Shown here piece after piece: positions 45,457 to 56,430 of a stretch of 64,000 bases of DNA. The notes beneath the pieces were generated by a model that had not been told where the DNA came from, made no database searches, and was given only the letters and a program-made list of their open reading frames with translations. Position 1 is the first letter of the stretch; each line of letters starts with the position of its first letter. The position numbers and the translations under genes were made by a program. The stretch comes from Taudactylus pleione. Its lineage: Eukaryota > Chordata > Amphibia > Anura > Myobatrachidae. The stretch spans positions 349,501 to 413,500 of the forward strand of contig JAUIMM010001030.1 in assembly GCA_031769625.1 (NCBI GenBank). Direction: 5' to 3'.

Positions 45457-46067
45457 CTCAGCGCTCGCGAGCGGGTCTGAATCAGGCCCTCAGTGCATCA
45501 TCCTGCATCTGGATATCTATTGTGTACTCAGTACATCTTCCTGTGTCTGGATCACCACTGTGTACTTCGTTCATCTTGCATCTGGATCTCTATTGTGTAC
45601 TCAGTACATCATTTAAGTACTGGTTTCTAGTGAACTACTCCAAAGCTCATCCTGTGTCCAGTCCACCATTGTGTACTCAGTACATCATTCCAGTACTGAT
45701 TTCTAGTATTTTCCTCCAGTGTTCTCCCAGCTAGACTCCGGAACTTCTCTGCGTCCAGATTTCCAGGATATTATCAGAGCTTCATAGTACACCAACACTC
45801 GCTGATATTCTAAATGATCACTCCCGTGTCTTCCTTCCCTATTTGTTCTTTGTTTTCTGCTAGTATCGGATACCTGACCAAAGTGCCACGACCTGCTTGC
45901 TGGGGGCAGCTAAAGCCCACATCCCAATTGGAGGGGTCACTGGCGAAGGCCTCCCAGTGAGTTAGACTTTGCACCTTTGGTCAGGTCTAGCCAATATCCA
46001 GTACTAGCTGTTTTAGAAGACTTTTAGTAACTTTCATCACAACTTCTGATCTGCCGTACATGCATTG
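45457..46067. repeat. unassigned, with short 'tgtgtactcagtacatc' tandem repeats
   Basis: 45457-45490 is the terminus of a 'ctgaatcaggccct' element. 45500-45720 has repeated ctggatatctattgtgtact/cagtacatc modules, reminiscent of the arrays in the LTRs here, so part of another LTR is possible. No coding region. Confidence 0.4.
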
Positions 46068-46414
46068 CAGATGAGAAGATATCTTTAGCGATTTTGTGAA
46101 AATCGTGTAGTGTGTATGCCCAACAGAATTACCAGATGATCTGTTGTTAAGACCTGGCTTACAAAGACGTCACCTCATCACCTCCATCTTGCCTGTTGGC
46201 TCGTCGGATGGTGAGGAGAAATCGTTAAGATGGTCGTCTGGTATTTAAAAAGCAAAAGATATATTGTTAATGATGAAATGACCAAACGATGCAAGATATC
46301 GTTCGGTCGTTTGAAGGATTGCACAGTGTGTACACTGTGTATCGTTTGTTTTGGGGATTAAGGGAAATCGGGATGATCATCGTGTCGTTTGCACATTGTA
46401 ATGTGTACCCAGCC
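46068..46414. mobile_element. decayed 'gggtacacac' MITE
   Basis: The right end ttgtaatgtgtacccagc is typical of the family and abuts TAA at 46415-46417. Internal cgattt/aaatcg repeats agree. The left end is not clear (a terminus-like gtagtgtgtatgccc lies at 46107-46121). Confidence 0.5.
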
Positions 46415-46417
46415 TAA

Positions 46418-46640
46418 GGGGTATATTAGGTTGATTTTAAGATCGATTTAAAATTAATACAAATCAGTCCACATCGATGTTTTGTTTCTGGGGCTAAAGC
46501 ATACATTTATTAACAGACAATTTTTGATTTGCTTTTTTACGTATTAGTAAATGTGAGATTTAGCCCCAGAAACACATCGATGTTGATTGATTTTAAATTG
46601 ATCAAAATCGATTAAAATCTACTTTTAGTAACTATACCCC
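46418..46640. mobile_element. palindromic MITE 'ggggtatatta', 223 bp
   Basis: The ends GGGGTATATTAG and CTATACCCC are inverse and flanked by TAA (46415-46417, 46641-46643). Inner arms gtttctggggctaaa / tttagccccagaaac pair exactly. The left TAA is shared with the preceding MITE. Confidence 0.85.
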
Positions 46641-47909
46641 TAACTGTCTGGCCATATTGCTAGTTTAGGCCTGTCTTCCTGTCCCTGTACTGTGTCTACA
46701 ACATAAGTTCCAAATAGCCTTCATGGTGCATCATACGTTACAGTCATTTACCTAATTTTCAACTAAATGTGGCCAATACTGCCTAATAAGCTATGATTAG
46801 TTATGTGTTAATTTATATAGTGTAGATAGCAGATCCGGCAACAGAAATCATGGGGCCTGGTACACCCAGTTTTTAGGGGGCCCTCCATCCCCAGGTCCAT
46901 GGCAGGTACAGGCCAGTCGCTTGAAAGTCTGCCTTACCTATATGTGGTTTCTCTGGGGAACCTCTGAGCCCTCACAGTGTCCCTCAATGCCCTCACAGTG
47001 TCCCTCCATGACCTTACAGTGTCCATCCATGCCCCACGCTTACCTTATTCTATGTCTGGCTTGTCTCTCCTTGAGTGTCTTTTCTTTGGGTCAGCACCAC
47101 TCCTCAGCTCGCCATGCTCCGGATCCTCTCTTGCCTCTCGGTGCTGGCTTCACTCCGCCAGCTACTTGATTCTCGATGGACTTAACCTAAGCAGCATGGG
47201 GGCTAGTATTAGCTCCTTTGCATATTTATACACATAAGCTCCCCATCCCACACTGTGCTTCCATATCCCACTGTGCTCCCCCATCAAACACTATACTCTC
47301 TGATACCTAATCCCACAATGTGCTCTCCTATCCCCCATTGTGCTCCCTCATCCCACACTATGCTCTTCCATCCCCCATCCCACACTGTGCCCTCCAATCC
47401 CCATCCCACACTGTGCTCTCCTATTCCCCACTGTGCTCCCCCACACCCTACCCACACTGTTCTCTCCCAATCCCCACTGTGCTCTTCCACCCCCCATCCT
47501 ACACTGTGCTCTCCCATCCCCCACCCCACACTATGCTCTCCAATCCCCCACCCCAAACTGTGCTGTCCCATCCCCCCTGTGCTCTCCCATTCCCCATCCC
47601 ACGGTGCGCTCCCATACCCCACTGTCCTCTCCCATCCACCACTGTGCTCCCCCTCCCCCCCAGGCTGCACTTACCTATAAGCCAGTAGTCTGTTGGAGCT
47701 TCCTATGGTGCTGCTGAATGACTCCTCGGATCTCTCAGCCAGTGATTCGATGAGACAATTCAGCTTACATCAGACTCCTTGGATCACTGGCTGAGAGATC
47801 TGAGGAGCCATCAGGCAGTAGCCCCGTTCCCACCACAGTACTGAGCTTCTCCAAGTCCCGGCAGCCAGCACCAGCAGTCGAGCAGTGAGTGACACAGACC
47901 CTCTGTTAT
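46641..47909. repeat. repeat-rich stretch with C-rich minisatellite and long inverted repeat
   Basis: 47236-47660 is an array of ccccatcccacactgtgctc-type units of about 17-25 bp. 47711-47815 contains an inverted repeat (cggatctctcagccagtgat / atcactggctgagagatctg). The edges look like a hAT-type 'ggggcctgg' repeat, but no matching ends were established. Confidence 0.6.
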
Positions 47910-48288
47910 GGGCTATTTCACACACACCGGTTTTCACCGGCCGGCAAAAAACTGGCCAAACCTGGCCATTTTTTTTGCCGACAATCAGTTCTTTTCACAT
48001 GCAATAGCTTTAAGTCGTTATTAATGTTGTCGTTAGTTATCTTAATGTAGTAGGCATGTGTAGCAGCAGATGGAGTTGTGGGCGGATACAAGCTCTGTAA
48101 AGGCGGTGTGTGTGTGAAAGGAAACATTGTAAATTGTGCTTAACTGAAGTGATGGCACGGACACGGTACTTGTCAGTGGATATTCCCGACTGTAACACGG
48201 GGACCATGCCGTGTCCGTGCCATATGAAAGGACCCATTCTTTTACACACTTAATTAAATTTACTACACCGGCGTTAGTGAAATAGCCC
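47910..48288. mobile_element. MITE 'gggctatttcac', 379 bp
   Basis: GGGCTATTTCAC and GTGAAATAGCCC are perfect inverted ends, flanked by TAT (47907-47909, 48289-48291). Interior inverted blocks include ggcacggacacgg / ccgtgtccgtgcc. Confidence 0.8.
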
Positions 48289-48291
48289 TAT

Positions 48292-49217
48292 GTGTCAGGC
48301 TTGCTGACAATCTGGCTGCCTTTTCTGGGAGAGGCAACCAGCTCAGCACAGCTGGGGGGGCGTGACATGATTTTGAGTGCGGGACGAGGAGATGCCACCA
48401 CGTGATCGCGTCACCGCAGCCCCGCCCACATTACACAATGCAGAGATTATTGTGTTGCCGCTAGCGGGGTCACGATGATGCGATTCAGCACGAATCGCGT
48501 CATCGCGTCATCAGCTGCCCCCGGACCAGCCAATTAGGAAAGGTGCGAGCCGACACTAGCGGGGGTTGCAGGGGAGTGCCAGGGGGCGGCGCCGGATGTG
48601 AGACTTGCCCACTCTTTTGAGGGTCTGGGAGTGACACCTGATTATCAGGAGGCTGCCAACCATTTTGGGAGAGTAGGCAAGTATGCTATGTGTGTATGTT
48701 GCTTGTGGACGGGCTGCAGTTAATTTCTACTGATTGGGTGGCACCCTGCCCCCCCAGCCCACCACCTGGCTAGCTGCTGCAGTGATCAGCAGGGGCCCCG
48801 TACATGCCTTCACCCTGCTGATCACTGCAGCAGCAGCGCTGGCAGTGGTTACACACCTGTGCCTCTTAGGAAATCTGGGCCAGCCAGGTACAGTTGTACC
48901 CCTGGACCCCCCCAGTCACCGGGCCTGGTAGCTAGTAGAGTATATTGTAAGGAAATCTTTATGGAATTACCGACAACTCTCATTCAAAGGCCAATATAAC
49001 GATTTGATTAAAACTAAATTGATGAAATGATAGTGTAAGTCACATGATATCATTATAATCTTTAAAGAAAGAGAAACAATGGTATCTTGAATATGGAAAG
49101 GAAATGTTTTATTAAGCTTTGATAAGAAAAGATCAACATACAGTCAGTAGTTTGCATAGCAGGAAATGTGAGTATAAAGAAATATTTTTCATATTAGCAT
49201 TACTATCACCGACACCA
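48292..49217. repeat. GC-rich repeat related to 59266-59662
   Basis: cgattcagcacgaatcgcgtcatcgc (48481-48506) and gggagagtaggcaagtatgc (48669-48688) match cgattcagcgcgaaacgcgt... and gggagagtatgtgagt at 59490-59660. 48765-48850 holds an inverted repeat (gctgctgcagtgatcagcag / ctgctgatcactgcagcagc). From 48950 the DNA is A/T-rich with nothing recognised. Confidence 0.55.
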
Positions 49218-49396
49218 GGGACATAACTAGGTATTTGAAGGCCCCATAGCAAAAGTGTGTAAGGGCCCCTATGTACCATCCAATGGTGAAAAATGTATAT
49301 AACATATGTAACTTTGACAAGGAAGATGGGCCCCCTTCAGCTCTGTTCCCCATAGCAGTTGCACCCCTTGCACCTATGGCAGTTACATCCGACAAT
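49218..49396 (+). mobile_element. hAT-like fragment 'cagggacataactagg'
   Basis: It starts CAGGGACATAACTAGG and has ggccccatagcaaaagtgtg and ccccttgcacctatggcagttac inside. The right terminus is worn away. Confidence 0.5.
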
Positions 49397-49511
49397 GTCA
49401 ATCTAGTGTGCATCTGCCACCTACCATTTTCTGTAAGGGAGTAGGATTATATAAATACCTATTCTTGCTACTCTCTGTACCTTATCAACTCACAGGCAGT
49501 GTTCGAACCTA

Positions 49512-50089
49512 GGGCCTGATGCAGACCTGGACACTATTTGCGGCCGCTCGCTTACAAAAAGGGTCCGTCTATGCAAAACATGCGCTCGCTCTTTGCGGTG
49601 TAAGGATGCCTCTATGTCTTAGCGGGCGAGGGCTTATTGCACTCGCAAGTGTTGTAAGATGTCCCCTTGCCACTTGCAACAAACGTCATCTGTGGGAAAT
49701 GTTGGATTAATCGAGACCATCGGAGCTGCTCGCAGCACTTAAAGTAGACCTAGCCTCCCGCAAGCAGTGTGAGTAGTTCAGGGAAAAATCATCCAAGTCA
49801 CATGTTCAATGACGCTCCTTTGGTAATTATGCACACCCATTAAACTCCGTTCTGACGGTCAGACACGCCTGCCCACTCCCCCGTTCACAAGCACCTTCCC
49901 CTGTTACCACCCACAAATGGCACTATCTGTCACTCAAAGTAGTGATCAGTCATTGTTTTACGAGCGTATGGATTCACATCGCAGAGACTGGTTGACGCAT
50001 GCGTATTTAGAACTGTACGCATGCGCAGACGGAAAAACATCGCTCAGAGCGAGCGAGCTGACGCTTGCTTCCGGGTCTGAATCAGGCCC
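49512..50089. mobile_element. Harbinger-type element, 578 bp
   Basis: GGGCCTGATGCAGACC and the inverse of GGGCCTGATTCAGACC are the ends; CTA flanks both sides (49509-49511, 50090-50092). The interior is close to 32838-33436 in inverted orientation (e.g. accacccacaaatg, acgcatgcgtat). Confidence 0.85.
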
Positions 50090-50092
50090 CTA

Positions 50093-50787
50093 ATCCACAC
50101 TGCCATGGTCCGCCCTTGTCCCTGTACTTGTTAATGTACACATATAGCATGTCAAATTAGCTATAATTGCATACTTAAAATACTCTATAAGCTAACCTAT
50201 CAGCATTAACAAACAAGAGCTACCACACCCACTCCTTTCCCTTTGGCTCTTCCCCCTCTTACATCATTAAGATCTCTGGTTCCACAGGGATATACAGTAC
50301 CTGGACCGGCCTCACTCCACCTCTTCTCATTTACTGCAATTGCAGGTAATTTTCATCGGTTTTCACCGGCGCTCCAGGACTTTATTGCCCCTGCGCTACC
50401 TGGTAACAGTGTATACAGTGATACATCTGCAGCAAGGGGACTCCCCTCTCTTCTCCTATTCCTGAGGGGGGACTCCGGGGGGAACCGCTCACTGATTGTT
50501 CTCTGTGAATATATCACAGACAACCAGCAGCAGCGTCCTCCTGGGAATCTCTCCACTTCTTTTGCTTAATTTTGTTTCTGACAGTAATTGCTTTCACTTT
50601 CAGAGTGCTGGTCTGCACTGCAAGCATCAGGCCAGACATGGGGGTGCTTTCAACAGCAGATGTAACTTTCTTTCTTAAATTAACCAGGTATAGGAATTGG
50701 ATCTGCTCACACATCATTCACTGCCACTGACAAATGATGTGCAGCAGCCATCCTCTCCATACAATACTGGGAGATTCTGTGTCTTAC
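50093..50787. other. unassigned; one open frame without recognised domain
   Basis: A 108-codon plus-strand frame at 50243-50569 has no motif I recognise and no supporting splice sites. It may be repeat-derived. Confidence 0.3.
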
Positions 50788-50959
50788 TTAAGGTGCCTAC
50801 ACACTAGACAACTCGCAAACAATGCAATGTCATCAAAGATTTCCCTGCAACTTCCCGACACTCCCAGACAAATGATATCCTGCATGAACCTGTGCAATCT
50901 GACCAATGACCCGACCAACGACCTTAATCTCGAGATTGCCAGATTTTACTGCATGTAGA

Positions 50960-51771
50960 CAGGGCCGTCGCTTCCATTGGGCTTTTAGGGAAGTTGCCCA
51001 AGGACCCAAAGCTCCAAGGGGCCCTCCAGCCCCCTGCAACCGCTGTCTGTTAGTAATTTTTTTTTTCAAAGCACTAGTCTGTGGCCTTTCCCCCCCGTGA
51101 GGAGCGACCACCCCCCTCTCCCTTGCCCTGGAATGCAGCCACAGGCAGTCTGTGTCTCTGTGACACAGCTGCACCGCACGTGTAGCGCTGACCGGACAGA
51201 GTTCGGTCAGCACTACACAGTGACATGACGTCACCCGCGATGTGAGGAGCCTGGCCGTTTGCTGGATCCAGTTAGATCCAGCAGGCGGCGAAAGCAGCAG
51301 CAATGGCGGGACTCGGGAGCCTTGACGGCATGGAGCGGTGCCAGCATGAAGGTAAGTTTCTTCATAGGGGTGAGGGCGGGGAGGGGGAGCTAGTGCTGGG
51401 AGCATTGCAGGAGGGGCACAACTGCTGGATGAATTTCTTGGGCACAGCTATTGGGGGCATTGCAGAAGTGGCACAATTACTGAGGGCATTGCATAATGGG
51501 CCACAACTACTGGTGGCATTGCATAATGAGCACAGCTACAGGGGGAATTGCATAAGGGCCACAACTACTGGGGGCATAGCTTGGGGGTCTACTGCTGGGG
51601 GCACTATATAAGGGGCATTGCATAGGGGGTACCACTACTGGGGAAGCTGCATTGGGGGGACTACTACTGGGGGCACTATATAAGGGGCTTACTACTAGGG
51701 GCACAATGGGTGGGTAGGGGCCCCAGTGCATTGCTTTGCCCAGGGCCCACACTGCTGTTAAGACAGCCCTG
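50960..51771. mobile_element. non-autonomous hAT-type element, 812 bp, inside the MITE
   Basis: It starts CAGGGCCGTCGCTTCCATTG and ends AAGACAGCCCTG. The flanks share atgtag (catgtaga / caatgtag), a decayed 8-bp duplication. The interior has a CpG-rich core (51120-51350), a splice-donor-like GAAGGTAAGTTTC at 51348-51360 and the 'gggggcattgcataa' array. Confidence 0.8.
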
Positions 51772-51908
51772 CAATGTAGGGAAGACCTGAGGATATGACC
51801 AACAACCTGTGGGGCTGCGCATCGGCATCATTATCATTCATGGACACTGCGCGATTTGACGTTCCAATACGACGGAATCGGCCAAATTGTGCAAAAAATA
51901 GTCTTGTG

Positions 51909-53435
51909 CAGGGTGGCCAACCCACGGCTCTCGAGCTGCATGAGGCTCTTTTGAGTTTCTAATGAGGCTCCTGGTTCGCAGGCTCGGCAGACCCCATTAG
52001 TACTGAGAACGCTGGTCTCTAAAGCCATTAGAGAATAAAGAAGCGTATGATCGCTTCAAAGGCCAGCGTTCCCAGTAATGCAGTGCGCGGATGATGTCAC
52101 CTGCAATGTGAGGAGCCCGGCCGTCTGCTGGATCCAGTTAGATCCAGCAGGCGGCGAAAGCAGCAGCAATGGCGGGACTCGGGAGCCTTGATGGCATGGA
52201 GCGGTGCCAGCATGAAGGTAAGTTTCTTCATAGGGGTGTGGGCGGGGAGGGGGAGCTAGTGCTGGGAGCATTGCAGGAGGGGCACAACTGCTGGAGGCAT
52301 TTCTTAATGGGCATAGCTACAGGGGGCATTGCAGAAGGGGCACAATTACTGAGGGCATTGCATAATGGGCCACAACTACTGGTGGCATTGCATAATGGGC
52401 ACAGCTACAGGGGGAATTGCATAAGGGCCACAACTACTGGGGGCATAGCTTAATGGGCACAACTACAGGAGGCATGGCAGAAGGGGCACAACTACAGAGG
52501 GCATTGCATAATGGTCACAGCTACAGGGGCATTGCATAAGGGCCACAACTACTGGGGGCATTGCTTAATGGGCACAGCTACAGGGGGCATTGCAGAAGGG
52601 GCACAACTACTGGGGGCATTGCATAATGGGCACAGCTACTGGGACACTGCAGAAGGGCAACAACTACTGGGGGCATTGCTTAATGGGCACAGCTACAGGG
52701 GGCATTGCAGAAGGGGCACAACTACTGGGGGCATTGCTAAATGGGCACAACTACAGGGAGCATGGCAGAAGGGGCACAATTACTGAGGGCATTGCATAAT
52801 GGGCACAGCTACGGGGGGCATTGCATAAGGGGCACAACTACTGAGGGCATTACATAATGGGCACAGCTGCAGGGGGCATTGCATATTGGCCACAACTACT
52901 GGGGCATTGCTTAATGGGCACAACTACAGGTAGCATGGCAGAAGGGACATAACTACAGAGGGCATTGTTTAATGGGCACAACTACAGGAGGGCACTGCAT
53001 ATGGGGCACAACTACAAGGGGCACCGCATAATGGGCACTGGCTTTCTCAATGTATTTTATGTGGTTCTGGATTTCAATATGTATTTTAAGTGGATGTGTA
53101 TTTTAAAAATATTTTATGTGGATCTGGCTTGTTTCTGTGTATTTTATGTGAACGTGGCTATTTCAATGTTTTCTATATTGCTCTGGCTTTTTTTTTTCAC
53201 TTCAACAGTTAAAAATGTATATTGGGAAGATTATGTAAAATGTGTATTTTCAATGTGCTGGGCTCGCCCCCTGCGTGACTAAAAACGGGGGTGTGACACA
53301 AGGTCATGCTCCTGTGAATGTCATACCAAAGGCGTGCGCACAAAAATGGGGCATGGCCTTGTGACAGCTATCGGCTCTTTTGCTTGGCTACATATGTTTT
53401 TTGGCTCTTTGCCTCTGACTGGTTGGCCACCCCTG
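51909..53435. mobile_element. non-autonomous hAT-type element, 1527 bp, inside the MITE
   Basis: It starts CAGGGTGGCCAACCCACGGC and ends GGTTGGCCACCCCTG; the flanks are gtcttgtg (51901-51908) and gtctagtg (53436-53443), 7 of 8 matching. The core at about 52080-52300 is nearly identical to 51215-51430 of the neighbouring element although the ends differ. No transposase. Confidence 0.85.
52250..53035 (+). repeat. minisatellite, 'gggggcattgcataatgggcacagctac' units
   Basis: About twenty units of 32-37 bp alternate 'cataatgggcacagctac' and 'cagaaggggcacaactac' forms. Its frames (HCIMGTATGG-like) are low-complexity. Confidence 0.9.
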
Positions 53436-53462
53436 GTCTAGTGTGTACTGTAGGCACCTTTA

Positions 53463-53870
53463 CGGTTTTCTACTTATTGACCTTAGTATATAATATAGAA
53501 CATATCACTACATTGTCTTATTCTGCATATAGGAGTAAGAAGTACCTATGAGACTGCTGCTGAGTTCATTCCAAAATATAATTGAGGACCCTGACTACTG
53601 TGTGTTTTATATGTAATTATTACTGGAATTTATTTGATTTTGCTGGTGTTCACCAAGCATTCAGTATCCTGGAAAAGATCCCTGTCGAATCAACTGTGAA
53701 GATATTACAGATTATTCTCGCTGTGGTCAAATATACTGATTTATGGCTTAATTATTTGATTGATTTTGTGTTATCCCAGAATTGCACCATATGAGAGGAG
53801 TGATATGCATTTGTCTTCTTCCATTGGACTATATGTCCAAATCTTCGTTTTTAAATCATAGTTTTATTAG
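53463..53870. other. no gene recognised
   Basis: A/T-rich with short frames only. Confidence 0.35.
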
Positions 53871-54031
53871 GAAATAGCTGGAGTACCCGGCGTTGCCCGG
53901 GATTTCAACAATGTTTGTTTACACATCATCCTCCAACCAACCTCTCCTTAGTCAGGCATCATGAAAAGTGTGACAAACTTCCCCATCAACAGTCCTAAGG
54001 TCTTCGAAGGAAGTACGACCTGTAACGGCGT

Positions 54032-54944
54032 TGTCACGTCCAGGGTTTCTCTGCATGGTAGTCACCGGGTATTACCTGTGAGGTCGTTATGGCTGGGGGT
54101 CTCTGGCAGCGGTGCTGGTGTTTGGCGAGGGGCATTGGCTGCACATGGTTCTGTGCGGGCACATTGTCACTAGGCATGGTGAGGTCTGGCGGTGTTTCCG
54201 TTCCGTTGGCATGGGCGCCGCCATCTTGCCTGTGGCCATGTGAGTCCGGCTGTCCAATCCTGGTGGGTCATGTGCTCATTCTAGCCAGTCACATCGTGGC
54301 ACTGCATATTTAGGAAGGTCCAGAGCCTTCCTTCCTTTGCCAGTGCAACGTGTTTCTCAGCTGCGGCTGAGAGAGAGTACCTGTGCCTTAGCTGCCTGAC
54401 TGTTTACGCTACTAGCCTGAACCTTGCCTGCTCCAACCTGTTGGACTTACCTTGCACCCTCCATATACCTTTTAACCTGCTTGAGTACCTGAACCCGCTG
54501 TTCCGTGCACCTTGCCTCCCTTCACTACCAGCTGGACTTCATTACCTTTCATTTTTAGAGTATTTTTTCTTTATATTGTCTCCTTCAGCGCCTATATATT
54601 CTTTGTCTGTGACTTCATTACCTCAGCCTGCATTTGTTACAGCTCACCATACCTGCATTCGTTACAGCTCATCATTCCTGCATTCAGTTACAGCTCATCA
54701 TACCTGCATTCTGTTACAGCTCACCATATTTATATACTGGACTGTTCCTGCCTGTCACTATCTGGACATTTCCCCATTAACCCCCACCACAGTTATCAAG
54801 TGCACTTTAGTGCTATACCTGGACTTTTTATTTGCCATTCCCATGTCTTCTAAGTCACTTATTAAAAACTCCACTTTTTCATTTAAGTCTTCTGTGTCTG
54901 CTCCTATCACCACCCCGGGTCCACAACAAATTCAGAACCTCACA
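54032..54944 (+). repeat. solo LTR (fourth LTR family), 913 bp
   Basis: It begins TGTCACGTCC and ends CCTCACA; the flanks ggcgt (54027-54031) and ggtgt (54945-54949) match at 4 of 5 bases. 54635-54735 holds four units of about 28 bp (gttacagctcaccatacctgc). No internal retroelement sequence is present, so it arose by LTR-LTR recombination or is a partial copy. Confidence 0.65.
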
Positions 54945-55503
54945 GGTGTAAAGCAAACTTCGGAGATAGAAGCATTCAAAATTTGTAGGATGTAAAGCTT
55001 CTGAGGCTCGATACCAGGATGACCATCTACAGCGACTCCCTGTTTTCTGCACAGAAAAACTTTGGGAGAAGCATTCTATGTGTTATATTTTGGCAGCTCA
55101 CAGTACAGCAGGTTCCTTGCAAAGTCATAATTTTGACACAGTTGGAAGAAAGAAGTCAATGTTGTTGTGTAATTTGGTATAGTCAGAGAGCTGAGAATGC
55201 TGGCAAAGCCTGCTAAAGCTCTCTTCGATAATAAATATTAAGATCATGACAAAACATGACAACACAAAACGCTTGCTCCAAGGCCCTACCCATATGCTGT
55301 GAGGCCCCACAATGAGCGTCCACCAAAAATTGTGGTTTTAAATTAATTAAAAATTAATTTCGATTTAAACGTTTTTTTGTTGCCTTGGTCGTGTATTAAT
55401 ACACTCGTATGTAAAATGTCACAATCTTTGCTTGTAAACTGGATTTGTCTAGAAAGACAGAAGTACAGAAGGACACATTTTCGCTTTGATATAGTAGAGA
55501 AGA

Positions 55504-55727
55504 TAGAAAAGAAAAAATAGTAGATAAGCTAAATCCTTTTGTAATTCCGTACCTGACCTGTAGAGGGCGAATGCTATGCAAAGATTGTATTTTTTAATTC
55601 ATTAAAAAGTAAAGTAATTAATTTTGATTTATTAGAAGATAAAGATAGAAAAGAAAAAATAGTAGATAAGCTAAATCCTTTTGTAATTCCGTACCTGACC
55701 TGTAGAGGGCGAATGCTATGCAAAAAT
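55504..55727 (+). repeat. direct duplication of an 85-bp block
   Basis: agatagaaaagaaaaaatag through gcgaatgctatgcaaa occurs at about 55501-55584 and again at 55642-55725, nearly identical, with aaattaatttcgattt segments between and around. Confidence 0.85.
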
Positions 55728-55889
55728 TGTGGTTAATTTCGATTTCAAATTTTTTTAGTTGCCTCTGCCGTGTTTTAATACACTCGTATGTAAAATTTCA
55801 CGATTGTGGCTTGTAAACTATGGATTTGTATAGAAAGACAGAAGGACACATTTTTCGCTTTTATGTAGTAGATAGATTTGAAGGACAGA

Positions 55890-56430
55890 GGGCCTCATTC
55901 AGAGGCGGTTGTTAGATGCAAGCGGTCGCTCTGAATCAAGGCGGCCGCTTGCATCCTGAATGGCCGTCTCCTTGTCGATCATTAAGCTGTTTGTTAACAC
56001 CCACAGCTCTAACGACCTACATGGGTGATGGTCACGATGGTCAAGACCATCGGGGCTTACGACCAGACCCTAGGGTAGGGTCTGGGCACTCGTAAGCCCC
56101 AGGGAGCTTCCTGCTCTGTTCGAGCAGGAAGTTCCCCACTGACATCAGCAATGATGTCAGTGGGGCCGCCCCCAAACGGCAAGCGTTCCGACTGGAACGC
56201 CTCCGTTTGGCCAAGCACGCCCCCGGCCTGCCCAGCAAACGGGGCGAGCTGTCACTCAACATCGACAGCTCGCCCCGTCTGCTACGAGACCCCTAACGAT
56301 GGAGCGCCCGTCGTTAGCCGGGTCTCGCGCATGCGCACAACGGAGCCGGCTCCGTCGTGCGCATGCACTGTGGGGCAACATCGAGTCGGTTGTGAGCGCT
56401 CAGCGCTCACGACTGTCTCTGAATGAGCTC
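55890..56430. mobile_element. Harbinger-type element 'gggcctcattcag', about 540 bp
   Basis: GGGCCTCATTCAGAGGC at the left and the inverse ctctgaatgagctc at the right are terminal repeats. The interior is CpG-rich and palindromic (gcgcatgcgcac / gtgcgcatgc; gagctgtc / gacagctc). Variant of the 'gggcctgattcag' family. Confidence 0.75.

Larger units (their letters stand above)
50791..53459. mobile_element. Harbinger-type MITE split by two hAT-type insertions
   Basis: AGGTGCCTACACACTAGACA at the left and GTGTGTACTGTAGGCACCT at the right are inverse, with TTA at 50788-50790 and 53460-53462. Only 50791-50959, 51772-51908 and 53436-53459 belong to the MITE (about 330 bp, the family's usual size). 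Confidence 0.85.
53871..55880 (+). repeat. unclassified repeat 'tacccggcgttgcccggg', interrupted by a solo LTR
   Basis: It begins aaatagctggagtacccggcgttgcccggg and ends with gtaaaatttcacgattgtgg ... ttttatgtagtagatag. Joining across the solo LTR (54032-54944) gives continuous flanks (ctgtaacggcgt / aaagcaaac). The 3' part contains a duplicated block. The superfamily is not certain; no coding region was found. Confidence 0.55.

Noticed and set aside
47255..47717. Three overlapping proline-rich frames
   Set aside because: All read through the C-rich minisatellite; openness in several frames at once reflects the repeat, not coding selection.
50833..52271. Two copies of a minus-strand frame beginning MLPALAPPPRPHPY
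   Set aside because: It occurs in the duplicated core of two non-autonomous hAT-type elements, has no domain and no splice support.
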